Below are positions 46,691 through 59,290 of a stretch of 64,000 nt of DNA, one piece after another. This stretch comes from Ophioderma brevispina. Taxonomy: Eukaryota > Echinodermata > Ophiuroidea > Amphilepidida > Ophiodermatidae. Positions within the stretch are counted from its first letter, which is position 1; the number at the start of each line of letters is the position of its first letter. The stretch is taken from positions 1 through 64,000 of the forward strand of contig JAMKCH010012472.1 of the NCBI GenBank assembly GCA_023653785.1, given 5' to 3'. The notes under the pieces were generated by a model that had not been told where the DNA came from, did no database searches, and saw only the letters and a list, made by a program, of their open reading frames with translations. Position numbers and translations under genes: made by a program.

Positions 46691-49495
46691 TTCACATTCC
46701 CTCTAAAGACCCCTTTTCCCATGTATCAGTGAAATCGCATTTTAAGCTTGATCAAATTGCCCGTGAATGAATCTCTTCTAAGTAAATTGTTCAATTCGAT
46801 TACTTGTTTTGTTATATTCTGAGTTATTTTGTTTTGGTTTTGTTGCCTTTTTGTTTGCGTTTGTTTATTTTGTCTGTGAGTTTGGCAATTCTGTACTTCT
46901 TGTCGTGTTAATAAGATGCTTCAATATATTTAAGAAGCATAGTTCCCTACCATTTCTTCCCCTAATGATCGGTTAGGTTAGGTAGGCTACGTGAATTATC
47001 CTAAAATTCAACATTTCTGCAACATATTAACTTTGCATAGTTTAGACAAAACTTTATAGAGGACGTCTGAAGCTTCATTACATTTTCAATAAAATAATTA
47101 TTACAAATATAATACTATTTCAATTGAATTTAGGCTTCAGTATGTTTCTGGGTACTAGATTGTGCTATACCTTTGGTCCATCTTTTTAGAAAGTCTACAT
47201 CACGAAATGCAGTAAGAAACGTGTAAATATAGATTGCTTACTTTTCTCTCTAGAGGGCCTTTATTTAAAAAGGTGATTCACAAAAATATTGAATAACATC
47301 TAACAGCCTTGACTAGCAATGAACAAGTATGAAGGAGATTTCCCGTTGCCAATGAACATTTTGCTTCGACATTGGCCAAACTGTCCCAACTTTCAATGCT
47401 TTTATTTGACTGAAATCCGACATTCAGTTCCGAATATTATGGCAGTGCAAATTGTGGCAGGTGACGCAAAAGAAAGTATTAAAGACCATACTTTTACATG
47501 CAATCCTTTTCAAACAGCAACATATTTTTGTTTTATTTCCTAACCCTGTATGTAACATAACTCATATATGCATTTTAAAACCAAATTTATTGTATTTAAC
47601 AATACTACATAAAAAAACGCAAAGATTTAAATAATTCATGTAAATGACCTTGTTAACCTTAACAAGCCCTTTAATGTGGCAATTTCCAGACAACGCGAAC
47701 TAAAAAATCGAAAACTTTGGTCACTTAAACAGAGATAAAAATGTAACAATTGTCTCCATATCCTATGCGACCATTCATCTTTATCATCTAACTATTCAAA
47801 TGTTAAATGAAGAGCAATAGAATTTCTGTTGTATATCCCTAACGTCCCTTAATGCCATTTTTGCCACTTTTCAAATCACGGAGCCGACCCATGCCTTGTT
47901 TTTAGGGGGAAATTGCCCCTAGATCTAACAAGTAGTCATTTTCCGAAAAGGACGTTAGGATTATATATGATATGATCAGAGAAACAATGAGCACTAGTTT
48001 CATCAAAATTAGCGGCTTATGACATATTTGCCCCGGGATAACCTTGAAATGCTATGAGCCTATAATTCTTAAACTAATGACTGTAATATGCCAAGCTATA
48101 CTAATTTTAATCCTCATGACTTTTAAATTTTTCCCATTGTTGATTTTTCTAGACTTGACACAATAAGCATGCCAGAAGAAGCAAAGACAATTTCCCCGCC
48201 TTTGTTGCTCAAGGTTTTGGTAACTTGGTATCTCTACTAATGCTTTAGCAATCAATATATTAATTGAGACCATTACGTATCTCTTTCAATAATTTGATAA
48301 TCAATCAAATCACTAACCTTTCAAAATGCCCCCAAAATTGCTATAATTCATTACTACATCCAATCAAGAGCTGTAATATTCGTGTATATCACTATAACTA
48401 ATTTATAGCAGTCTGAATATCATAAGATAATCAAAGTGATTGATATGTGCAATTTGATATAGCTGCAAATGTCAGTAAGTCAAGGTCAATAATTCACATT
48501 TTAGGCTAATTTACATTTTTTGTGGTGTTTTTAGTTGGATGATCACATCCAAAAATCCCAGTAAGACTAATTCAATGTCGTTGAGTCGTTATATATCAAA
48601 TAACCCAAGATAATGGATGCCTAAAACGTAACAAAAACAATATTAGTGATAGGAATTTTCGCCGCTTGGTAAGTGTCATTGCCAGTCATATTGAACACCA
48701 TGTATCGATTTCATCTGATTACATGGTAATAAGTAATTTGATCTAGTTAACTTACAGGGATATACACAAAAAATTGCAGCTCTAGGTTGGATAATGTTAG
48801 CCATCGTAGAGTATCGGAAGCCATCTTGGATGCTTGAACTATCAGCAGTCTTGCCAATTCCCCAATATTGAGTGATGGGGTAAGAAAGGATGAGTTCAGG
48901 TCAGGTTGTGGCTTTCAATTGAGTGATAACAGGGGCTTGTAATTTCTGACCCGGGCAAACAATGTAGGAATTGGTGGTGAGTGTTCCAACTACCTTTTCC
49001 ATGATTGTAGGACCAAGCTCAACGAGAGCCCTATTCAAAACTAATCCAACTCACTGGCTCAATATGCCGCGATTTTTCTCTAGTCGATTTTCTAATCGAT
49101 TGAGCCATGCGCGAAGGGTCCCTGTCTGGTTACCTTGCTTTGCGCATTAGAATATGTTAAACTAAAATAAACCAAAGATACAGCTTTTAATTTTACTTTC
49201 GAAAACTAAAATGGGTAATTTATTTTCTGCTAAATAGGTCACATGAATTCAAGGTTTCTGTGATTTCTTTTTCAATTTGGAATTCATGAATCATGAGAGA
49301 GAAAGTATGTCAATGATAAAAACATAATGCAAAATACAGAATCTCCACATCAAATATAGGACATTATTTGAATATTTTCTTGTTTTTGTTGTCAAAATTT
49401 TACATATTTTTATAATAAAAAATACGTACGATTAACGCATTTCATGTAATAGTAAGTTAGCAATAAAAAAGACTGATGCGCTTCATTTAAGAAGT
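46691..49495. other. Unannotated stretch
   Basis: About 2.8 kb without a recognised gene or element. Short open frames such as 47319-47543 lack domain or splice support. Confidence 0.5.
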
Positions 49496-49859
49496 TTAAA
49501 GCCACTATCAGTATCAAAATTCAAATGCCCATTTGTCTCTAAATTGCTAGTGTTAGGTCATATCAACACCTTATATTACTTTTCTTTGTGTAAAACAGAC
49601 ATTTAAGCATTTTAAACCAGTCTTGAAGATGCCATTTGCGACTGCTTTTAGACCTTAAAAAAGTCGGATCCCGACTTTTATTAGTAAAGAAAGCATATCA
49701 ATCATAATTTCTTTACAAATACGGCGTGTTACGCTTAGCCATTTACAGGGGTCTTTAGTTCAACAACTTCCAATACAACAGTGCCAAAAATGGACTTTGA
49801 TGAAAAATAGGGGGCGCGATTTGTTTATATTGTGAAGAAATCGCTTATAGTGGCTTTAA
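49496..49859. mobile_element. TTAA-flanked MITE, family Z, full copy
   Basis: It begins TTAAAGCCACTATCAG and ends CTTATAGTGGCTTTAA; the reverse complement of the end is TTAAAGCCACTATAAG, giving a 13-base perfect inverted end and TTAA at both borders of this 364-bp element. An internal hairpin (AAAGTCGGATCCCGACTTT) lies near the middle. It shares GGGGGCGCGATTTG with the 42 kb copy. No ORF. Confidence 0.82.
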
Positions 49860-50499
49860 ATAAGATCAACGTTTTTACTCTCACATAAACAAACCGAAAT
49901 ATTCAGAATAGTACCAGTTATATCCTAGCACAAGACATCAGGACTATTATACTTTTTGTCTCATATTTCTCCCCTGATGAAAATATAAGAAAACAAGTAT
50001 ATTATTCCTCAAAGTTCGAAAACAAAGGGAATATCATTGGCATTAATATGTAAATGGCGATGTCTCGTCCAAGTACTATCTTTCCGTACGCAACGTTATC
50101 AAATATATGGTTTCCACTGGGATTTTTTTGTCAATCTACAATTCTTGGTCGTTTCACACTACACACATAACACTTTTATTTGGCGGATATTGATACTCTG
50201 CTAAAAGTCGATAGCTGTATACTGAAAAGGAGATCATTAAAAGTGGCCCATCCGATCATAACATGTAACTTTCTATGTGTTGCTAGCAAAGCCATAACCA
50301 ACATATCTTAATATAAAAATTTATTAACATTAAAATGTACTTCTAGCGCTAATTATAGGGTTTACATGTTGTTATTTGTTTCGAAACTTTACACTGCAAT
50401 AGCCTGAGTACGGAAATGTATGATCATTTCTATGCGTATCCAAATTGCAAAGGAACCATACACATATTCTATTGCACTGTTGATCTTAAGTGTCCAACG
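49860..50499. other. Unannotated stretch
   Basis: No feature recognised. Confidence 0.5.
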
Positions 50500-50533
50500 T
50501 CTCCATGGGCACTACCGTAAGTGCCCATGGAGA
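50500..50533. repeat. Perfect hairpin, 14-bp stem
   Basis: TCTCCATGGGCACT is followed by the loop ACCGTA and then the exact complement AGTGCCCATGGAGA. The arms contain the palindrome CCATGG. No further inverted homology extends outside it. Confidence 0.9.
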
Positions 50534-53325
50534 AGTGTTCTTATTCATGGCATTTGCAACACATAATAGCGCTACAACTTATTGAAAGAAAATTTATTGT
50601 ACACTGTTTACAAATGTTCTGGTAAACTCTTTACAAATAGATAAATTTTCACACTCAGATAAAACATTTGGTACCGAGTAAATGAACATTTTCTTAATTC
50701 GCTTAAGCAATTGGAAACAGGGTGATAAGTGTTCTATTTTGCCAACAACTAAAAACAAATATTGCTGCTATCATACTCCTTTCCCCTTCATCGTTTCATA
50801 AAATGTCGATTTGCAAAAAAAAAATATATAGAAATAACCTACAATCAGATTTGGTCTCAAGTTGATTGCAGATTGATCACATGTGTCATTGTTATCATGC
50901 CTAAAATATCATCACACGTTTCCATTCAATCCACCCTTTTAACGATGTAGATGTGTTTTTGCTTTGCGATAACTTTCAATAAATCACGTGAAGAGCAAAC
51001 CATTCGACAAACAAAATATATTATAAAACATAATTTTGTGCCAAAGAAGTTTATAAACGTCCACACACTTTCGACAGTTTCCATTGCAAGGAAGGGTTTC
51101 ATCAGCCCCTTTCGGCAAGAGTTCCATATGTACCCCTCTTCGAAGTTCTACATGTAACAAATTATTTTTTATTTTGGGCCTTAGGTTTAGGGTACTTGTT
51201 AGTGTAAGGCCATAAATAAAAAGAATTTGTTTACGGGCGGTATACATTATGGAACTCTTTCCCCTCTTTCAAATACATTGATTTTTAGCGAGGGGGATGG
51301 ATATGAGCATAAACGTTACCAATCGTACTTTTCACTTACCTTAGATTTTGTAGGTTCCTCTTGAATTATATCCGCAAGTTTTACGAAGATACCAGACGGT
51401 AAAAAGCCTCCTATTTGCTAAAAGGTGTCTTTCCAGCCGATAGCATCTCTTTGTAAACGATAGCGGTGCCAGATTCCTAGCAAAACGTGAAGAGTACAAA
51501 ACAGAGTTGGACATTTTTTCGGTAGAAATTCTATTAATCACTTTATCTTCTTTTACAAACCGTGTATCTTACTTTGTATTTTATATTATATTGGATGACT
51601 GATTGTGACAATTTAAATAATGCGCCGAGAAAAGTGTTGTTAAATTCAAAACAAACATGTTAAAGTAGGTTTTGGCAACAGATCTAAGCTCGATACTGGT
51701 CATGTTGAGAGTTTTGCTTTTTCTTAATGAAGAAATTTACACTTGACAAAAACTCACTTACCACAGTTTCAGACCCATGAGTCCATCCAACTATCGCGTG
51801 CGTGGATATGTCACTGAGCAAGACACCGCCAAGTTAAAAGATTTAAGGGGAAACTTACATTTACTAACTTATAAGTTTGAACCCACGTGTCTCTTAAAAT
51901 TAATCCGTTCATTATATCTATGACCATTGATAACTATTACCAGTCGTAATCAGTGCATATCCGCACTTTACTATTTCCAAGTGGACTTTGAATTAATGGA
52001 CTTTAGAGCCTCCGGGATACCAAAATTTATTCTTACCAATAATAACGATTTCCGATGTGGATATATTAATAACAGTGTGTCTTGTGTGCTTTCCGACGAT
52101 TTATCTAAAAACTCATCAATCAGCCATTTACGTTCAATTTGATTTAAATTAGGTATGCTTTCAATTAGGTATTAGTACATTGGAATAATCAATTAAAGAT
52201 TTGTTCGTAAATGGAAGAAGTAGTTTTTATAGTTCATGAAAACACTTAAAAGACTAAGATATGGGGAGGAAGTGTCCAAAATTTCAAATATATTCCTCGT
52301 TTGAGATGAATGTTCTAACATACCTAAAAAAATAGTGCTTCAATACAATGATGGGAAACATTGAGTGGTTGAGTGAAAGGAAGCACACTTAGGAGTCACG
52401 TGTCCCATATCGAAATTCCTGCAGGGAGTTCATAGGTCGCACGCCTTAATCGCTTACTAGTGCCTACCCGAAATATGAATAGTGCCTCCAGTGAAATATA
52501 AAGATGTATTTGTTCTTCCCAAAATAAGAAAAGCACGTGTATATAAATGCACGCATTATACAGTGTTAACTTGGTATATGGGTAGTGGGGGGTTCGTAAT
52601 GTCTTGCAGTTTTCAACTGTTATTAACCAATCGGTCACAACACTGAAGAATGGTAAGAATTTTCCGATGATTCGATTTTCTTCGAAAATTACTAAAATTC
52701 GTTAGTTTGCACTACATAAACAAGTGTATTTCCTCAGCTCCCACCATTTAAAATATACCTTTCAGAGAGGATAGTTATGACCTGCCATAGACTCTATAGC
52801 CCCCTTTATAAATATGCCAGCATATTACTTAAACAACTTAAATGCACAAGCTACGTTTATATACAATGGACAGTTTGGGAATCACTTTGAAAATTGTATT
52901 TTTAACACCAAAGTTGACTTCCCTAGGTGTTTTTGCCTTTAAGATTGCGGTCATTTTGGAAAATAGCGTCTTAAGCAAATTGCCACCACTTTTAATTTTG
53001 TCATCAACAATAATTCATGCACTCCACAACCCTACGGTCAATTTTAAATAGTACAACCCCTTGAAACAGTCTCTAAGGAGTTTAAGAGAGTCGCCTTGTC
53101 GAAAGAAAGACTTGCTATGAACCTGGTGAGCATCTGGACTCCTCATGGGCTGAATAGATTAGTTGATGGAATTCATAATGATAATACAATGTATATGCCA
53201 TCTTCACTATCGCCAGACATACAAAGCCTGGTTTGTCCCGTGCAATGATCACACTCACCGAGCAACCTCTGGGAAGGTGCTATCGTTCATATGTATTTCG
53301 CTATAATGCCCGAAAGGTTGCAGGA
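50534..53325. other. Unannotated stretch
   Basis: About 2.8 kb without a recognised gene or element. Confidence 0.5.
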
Positions 53326-53520
53326 AAAAAAAACTCTGAGTCTTCTTCGGAGAACCCCAGGTCCATGCGCGAAGGATGAATTTATGAGTCTCTAGTCCGA
53401 CCATGGCTACAATATGCAGCTGAGGCATGGAATCGTCACACAAAATCTGGAGTGAACAGCCTTGAGCAAATCCAAATAGCTGCAGCACGCTTTGTCTATG
53501 CTGATTATCGTGGGACTATA
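53326..53520 (+). pseudogene. LINE RT C-terminal relic
   Basis: The frame from 53383 to 53520 reads YESLVRPWLQYAAEAWNRHT, then NSLEQIQIAAARFVYADY. This is the highly conserved Y..LVRP.LEYA...W.P......LE.VQ..AARFV motif that follows the RT domain in Jockey/CR1-type LINEs. One base lost near 53381 separates it from LSLLRRTPGPCAKDEF just upstream, which matches the preceding FLRRNL..C.K..K segment. The relic ends with no further homology, so only this internal fragment is recognisable. Confidence 0.8.
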
Positions 53521-53559
53521 CATGTGGCTCCATTCAATAATGACCTTGAAAAACAAAAT

Positions 53560-54795
53560 CAGAGAACATTTGTATTGCACTCTGAATATACTCGAAATGT
53601 ACTGTCATGTATTCGAAATTGATTTCGTTATTAACAACGAAAACGATGTACTCGAAAAATGTACATATTTAAGTCTTTGGAATTTTTAAGAACTTATCTT
53701 GTGTACTTGAAATGTACTCGGTGTGATTGAAATGTACTTTCAGTAATAAAAGTTGCACTTGAAATATACTTATTTGATACCTGGAACATTTTGAACATTT
53801 AAGGTTGTACTCAAAATGTGCTTTTTTCTAGACATTCTTGAGGTGCAAATTTGGAACCAAATAAAGACCAAAAAAGTAACGCAGCATGTCTAAATGCCCC
53901 CATAAGTTACAAACCATTGGTCTTTACATAAAATGATATCAATAGTTCATTTTCTTCCGTAAATTTTGATACCCTTCTTGCCCCATTGCGATCAATATTG
54001 CCAACACAATACCCACTATAAGAAAATCCCTCCCTTTTTAAAAGTTGCAATAAAAGGTATAGCCATATTGATTGCCATTCAGTGAAACACCGCATTCTTC
54101 CCGGTTTTTTTTAAACTGATCTTACAATACATGGGTTGTACACCCGGTCCAATTGTTCTGATTCAATCAAGCACTAAAATTAATAGGAGTAACTTTCCAC
54201 TTGTAAGTTTACAAAATTTCAGTGGGCAGGGTGCCTCAGATGAAGGGAAGATCATTATTGAAAGAATTGATGTGTGAAGTGTGTGTCACTTTCACTAATG
54301 CATGGTTGTGTATTCTAACCTTCTGATAATTTCTTCAGGTGTAACTTATGGGGTATTTAGACATGCTGCGTTACTTTTGGGGGTCTTTAGTGCATTTCCG
54401 TGTATAATGTTTAGATAAAGTACATTGCGAATACAATCTTTTATCGAGTACATTTCCAGTACAATGTTCTCGAAATGTACCTTTTCTCTAGATATTCTTC
54501 AGGTAAACATTTGTATCCATAGTCCATAGTACTTTTCCGAGTATAATATTTAGACCGAGTACATTCAAGTACAGTGTTTATATTGAGTACATTCTAGGCA
54601 AAGTTTCCTAGGAATGTAGAATTTCTCTGGATATTACCGATGCGCAAATTTGGATCGAGAAACCAGTGCTGTTTTAGTACATTTGGAGTACACTGTTTGG
54701 GTCGAGTACATTTTGAATACAGTGTTATAATCAAGTTCATCGAGTGCATTCCAAGTACAATGTGCTCTAAATGTACCATATCATACCAAATGTAC
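53560..54795. repeat. GTAC-rich degenerate repeat field
   Basis: Variants of GAAATGTACTCG and its complement CGAGTACATTTC recur more than a dozen times on both sides of a spacer. The longer word TCTAGA.ATTCTT.AGGTGCAAATTTGGA appears at ~53827, ~54483 and, diverged, ~54627. The pattern suggests an old minisatellite with palindromic units, or a decayed palindromic element. Confidence 0.6.
53860..54392. repeat. Inverted repeat, ~50-base arms
   Basis: Left arm 53860-53910 (AATAAAGACC, AAAAGTAACGCAGCATGTCT, AAATGCCCCCATAAGTTAC) is matched inverted at 54341-54392 (GTAACTTATGGGGTATTTAG, ACATGCTGCGTTACTTTTGG, GGGTCTTTAG). Only a few differences separate the arms; the spacer is ~430 bases. It lies inside the GTAC-rich field and may be the ends of an insertion. 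Confidence 0.75.
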
Positions 54796-55189
54796 CTCTC
54801 AACATTATTGTACAGGGCATTGGTAAATGATTCCTGAATAGTACGAATAATAAGCCAGAATTCGTAACTACGGCCTGCTATAAGGTCTCTATCATACGTT
54901 AGTCCGTAAATCCTTCCAAGAATTATGACTTGTTCATATCATAACGATTGTATCATGCGATATAATTTTCGAAGGAATAAACATTTAACAGCCAGTACGC
55001 ACTAACACTATTACCTCCTACATTTTCTCACCTAAGCTAATAATGGCTCACACTTTTGTGCAATTAATCATGACAAAAACTACGCGAATTTGTAGCACAT
55101 TGAAGTGTCCATTAAAGCATCTTAGCTCTTATTGTGGCATATTTGCTTGGTTCCCGGAGTATAGAGTATTAAATTTGTAATGAGCCCCA
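54796..55189. other. Unannotated stretch
   Basis: No feature recognised. Confidence 0.5.
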
Positions 55190-55440
55190 CGAGGCATAAG
55201 AACTGGATAATATGGTCACCAGGCATAAGAGTGAAAATTATACAGTTGTGGAAAGAGCAGTTTTAGACTCTCAAATGTGAAAATAGACCTTGAACAGGCA
55301 TCAGCGACCATGACAGACGAAAAAATGAAGATCATACGGTGGCGCATGAATCGAACTAACGACCTTCCGATCACTAGACTGATCGCGGTTACCCTCAAGC
55401 AGGCAGCCATCTTGTCACTGGTAACCCTAGTCTAGTCCAA
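55190..55440 (-). mobile_element. tRNA-derived SINE
   Basis: Read on the minus strand, GGGTAACCGCGATCAGTCTA, GTGATCGGAAGGTCG and TTAGTTCGATTCATGCGCC give a box A-like segment (about 55372-55390), an anticodon-arm region and box B (AGTTCGATTCA, 55346-55357) at tRNA-like spacing. A ~150-base body follows (TCATGGTCGCTGATGCCTG and TTATGCCT twice). Base pairing in the stems is poor, so it is not a functional tRNA. No A-rich or other tail is clear. Confidence 0.65.
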
Positions 55441-55649
55441 GGCTGGTGCGCTTTGTTGTCAAAATATTTTAACACATACACTGTAAAAGTATTGTTAATT
55501 TTATAGTATTTTAGTGGCAGCAATTCTGCCAATAAAAATTTAAAAAAAATATATAACATATTGTAAAATAATTCATTCAAAAGACTAAAACAAATACATT
55601 TGGTTATCGCAGAGATTGTGCAGAGAACAACAAGCACTGACGAACACCC

Positions 55650-55804
55650 TTATGGTGGGTTCATACTTCCAGACATCGGCCGATTAGCTAGTCTTTTGAA
55701 CATGCTTTACGCGCCGAATCGTAAACATACCCGTTGCGTAAAAAGCATGCTCAAAAGGCTAGCGTCTGCAGACATCTGCCGACAAAGTATGAACCGACCT
55801 TAAC
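55650..55804. mobile_element. Foldback MITE with ~60-base arms
   Basis: The left part (AAGGTGGGTTCATACTT-like start, AGACATC.GCCGA, GCTAGTCTTTTGAACATGCTT) recurs inverted on the right (reverse complement AAGGTCGGTTCATACTTTG, GCAGATGTCTGCAGACGCTAG, CCTTTTGAGCATGCTTTTTACGC). The short unpaired centre is near 55720. No ORF of its own; class unknown. Confidence 0.75.
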
Positions 55805-56157
55805 TTAGTAAGCCTATCAGAAAATATCAACCAAATTTGTACGGTACACATACTGTAAAATTATGACAGTATAGTATGTTTTTACAGTATGGCCCATTGC
55901 TCCTTCGTAACCTGCTCAAACTACATTAAAATTTGCAAGGCCGTTTCGATGGTGCGAAGGCTTATAACAATCATTATAAAATAATATTGTTTGGCTAAAT
56001 AGCCCTGTGGCATAATTTGCTTTATTCCCGGAGTATGAAGTATAACTAGTTTTACATTAACATAGAACTGTAGAGCAATACTCTGCAGAATATTTTCAAA
56101 ATGTACCATAGAATTATTCTTGTGTGGCACCCCTCTCCCTATCGACGGCATACCTTA

Positions 56158-56230
56158 ATCCCTGGGAAGGTGCTACCTTCATATTTATTTCGTTAAAATC
56201 ACCGTAAAGGTTGCAGAAAACATTACCTGG
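56158..56230. repeat. Dispersed repeat shared with 53260-53335
   Basis: CTGGGAAGGTGCTA, TTCATAT.TATTTCG and AAAGGTTGCAG.AAA occur in order at both places (the other copy lies just upstream of the LINE relic), suggesting two scraps of one element. Confidence 0.5.
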
Positions 56231-56370
56231 ATTTTTCCCGAAAGCTTTGGCGTTTTAGCGCACCAGAAGACGAAAGAAGGAACGAAGGGTGTGTGTGGTA
56301 CCTCCCCCCCCCCCTTTGGTAAGACGAGAGGTAGTGCCGTAACTTACATCACTTTCTGTTCCACTTACAT

Positions 56371-56410
56371 TGAGTACCCAATGGGGGAATTGAGTACCCA
56401 ATGGGGGAAT
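56371..56410. repeat. Perfect 20-bp tandem duplication
   Basis: TGAGTACCCAATGGGGGAAT occurs twice, head to tail. Confidence 0.95.
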
Positions 56411-59039
56411 GCTATACAACACATCAATGAGCATATTAGGTGACTGTCTTTTATTCACAAAAGAATGATATTTCGAAACCTTACTTTAAGCCTTTAACCA
56501 TTTGTTGGAGGTAATATACGCTATTGAATTGGCTACTAGGCACCGTTTTAATTATCTATTTCAAAGCTTATTTTTTTAAACCGTAAAATTATTTTTACTG
56601 CTTTATATTCTAGAACCTAACATGTGGCCCCATTAGAAAATAACAATATCTTTCTGAAGGTAATTTCTAATTACATCCACTATCTTCTGGAATACCAGGT
56701 TCAGTGACCAGTTCACAGCCAGGGCTAATTAATGATGGCTGCCATTGTTCTGAAAAATGACCAAAATTTAATCGATTTTAATGTATATATGTGCGTTACT
56801 AAAATCGGTTTCTATAATTATATACGCTTTAAAACAAATCTATAAAACAGAGTTTCTGGGGTAATTGAACACATAACAGCTTTATCTTGTTTTAATAAGT
56901 GGTCAATTTTGAGACTTTTAGAATATAAAGGGATGTTCAGCAGCAGTACTTAAAAGCAAGATGATAAAATTGTTTAAAAAACAGATTGGTAAACGATATG
57001 ATTACGTCTGTATAATAACCTGCATATTGCTTTTAAAGATTTTACCTTAGACAAATCCTTTTTACACGCACTTCGCTATACTCACACACGTAATTAAATA
57101 TTGGGAATCCCCGATATTTAATTAAAATGGCATTTTAAAGAAAAATATGTAAATGAAACTTTAATATTTGGAGAGTATTAATGTTATCAAAACAAACCCG
57201 ATCAGCCAAAAAAAAAGGCAAAAAATTGGGTAATGTGAGGCACCCATTATGACTTTGCTACAATATATATGAATTTTCATACATACGATAATTGGGCGGC
57301 ATATATGTTACAATTTGTATGCTCTTTGAATTATAGCTTCAAAAAGAGCAAACTCATATTTGCCACGATGGGTTAAAGGGTGGTTTAACAAACATACTGA
57401 TATTTCGGTATCCATATCCATGTAAAATGATAGATTCAGTAGCTAAGGATGGAATTATTATTTTTAATTGGACTTCCATTTGATCTCAATGGTTATTTGC
57501 GTTATTTAAATTGCTTTCAAGCATGATTGTGTTTTTTAAAATTGCTTAAAGACACTCCTTTCCGATCAATATACAATGCGTACCTTTCCCCATAATAACA
57601 TCGAAAGGCATGGTCCATTCTCGGTCATAGAAAAGCGATGAGGCTTGCGAAGAAAAACGCGCGAAAAAGTGTTACCGCACGATTAGGTAACAGTCTTTTG
57701 AAAACATCGTTTGTTTTGCTAACCCGAAAGGTAAAATCTCCCGCCATGGTTTAAGTAAAAATGTAGGACATTCCATGTTCTGCTTAAGAAATACGGCAAT
57801 AAAAATCGTTACAGGCAGAGGGTGTATTTCAAAACATCGTTGGGATAAAACCGGGGCATTATCGCCCAAGGGATATTTTTGAGGTTTGTTTAATTTGAAG
57901 CAATATCGACAAGATTCGCGTTAAAGCAATTAAAGCAAGTCTTGTGTTTTGCGCCAAATATTGCTATGTGCACATCATGGTGTACCACAAATAGTATTAT
58001 TTGTGCGATGCTACACTTACATTTGTTGCGCTGTTATATTAACAATGGGAAAACCAACCATGGCGATCAGGTTTTAAAACTAGGGCAGATGCATTTAGAA
58101 TTAAAGTTTTCTCTGGTTAATTTTTTTTTAAGGTAACGGTTTTTATTGTCTGTGATTGGTATCAAGTAAGAGAGGATAATAATTGATAATTAAGCACGTG
58201 GAATAAAAAAAAAAGGAATGAACAAATAACCTAGACGTTGAGCGAACAAAGTGTAAAGTAGGACAATTTCTAATGATGTTTGTTTTCATAAATATGTATC
58301 ATAAGGGTTTGCAGTTGAAGTATTTGGTACCCACATATTTTAACGGTTAGGTTAAATTCTAAAGACATGTTATGACTTTGAATAGAATCTTACCAATTTT
58401 GCGTTTAAATATACACTATGTAGTATCATACTATCATATCATATAATCATACAAAGGGTAAGGCGAAAATATTGGAACATTTGGTAATGGTCTTTATGAC
58501 TTTGACACAGTTATTACGGTGTTCCTAAAATAAAACATAATTCAATAAAAAAAAAAAGAAATACAAGTCATCGTTCCCATCCAGAATATTCTTCATATGT
58601 CACGTTATGTTGACAAACAATATAACATACATACATGTACAAAACAAATGGTGTGATCATTATTTTTTCGTATTTTGAATGGAGATTTTGGCGCCAAAAT
58701 TTACAAAAAAATAATCTAAATATCAACAAATTATTGTTTAGGTTTGTAGTAATTAGTTACTATAGTTGTTCGTTTGTTAGTATGTTTGTTTGTATGTTTT
58801 GTTTGTTTGTTTTTTGTCTGGAATAGTTGGGTTTGATTAGATGTATGGAACATTTTATCAGGGAAGAAATGTTACGAAATTGTTATAAATGAAATATCAA
58901 CCTATTTTACCCAAAAGAATAACAGTTTGAGAAAGTTGTTCCTTGTCGCCTTTGTTGCAGTTAACTACTATGCAAAATTTGTTTTAAAGACTGCATTAAA
59001 AACGAGATTTCAACCTTTCATTGTTGCATTACAAAAATA
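56411..59039. other. Unannotated stretch
   Basis: About 2.6 kb with no recognised gene or element. A TTTG-rich simple tract lies near 58768-58815. Confidence 0.5.
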
Positions 59040-59290
59040 TCAGTGTGTCGCAGTGGTCGAAAGAACGACTCGCCAAAATGTTGTTACTGTATTTTGAGTT
59101 TGGGCATTCTGTGACGACAGTCCAGGGAATATTTAAGGGTCGTTGTAGTTTTGAGAGCCTTCCGCTTGTCAGAAAACACACACTCACAACACCACTCCCA
59201 AACAACTCAACGTGAAAAGGTATTCAGACTGGTATATGAGTTTTTACAAAACAAGGGACATAGTAGAAGATCACTGTGTCTTCGTGATAT
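59040..59290 (+). pseudogene. Helix-turn-helix-like transposase N-terminal fragment
   Basis: The plus frame contains SQWSKERLAKMLLLYFEFGH followed by SVTTVQGIFKGRC and LPLVRK. The YF..G.S....Q..F pattern resembles the N-terminal helix-turn-helix of mariner/Tc1-like elements (the DUF4817-type domain). About 60 codons later, in another frame, SRRSLCLRDIG resembles the next segment (RRSL....G). No catalytic DDE region is present. Just after it comes GGTAGGTTA, a possible donor or simply the edge of block C. The family match is from memory and weak. Confidence 0.35.

Noticed and set aside
55346..55390. Possible functional tRNA gene
   Set aside because: Acceptor and D-stem pairing are poor and a SINE body follows.
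57545..57870. TTAAAGACACTCC word that might start another TTAA MITE
   Set aside because: No matching inverted end could be found downstream.
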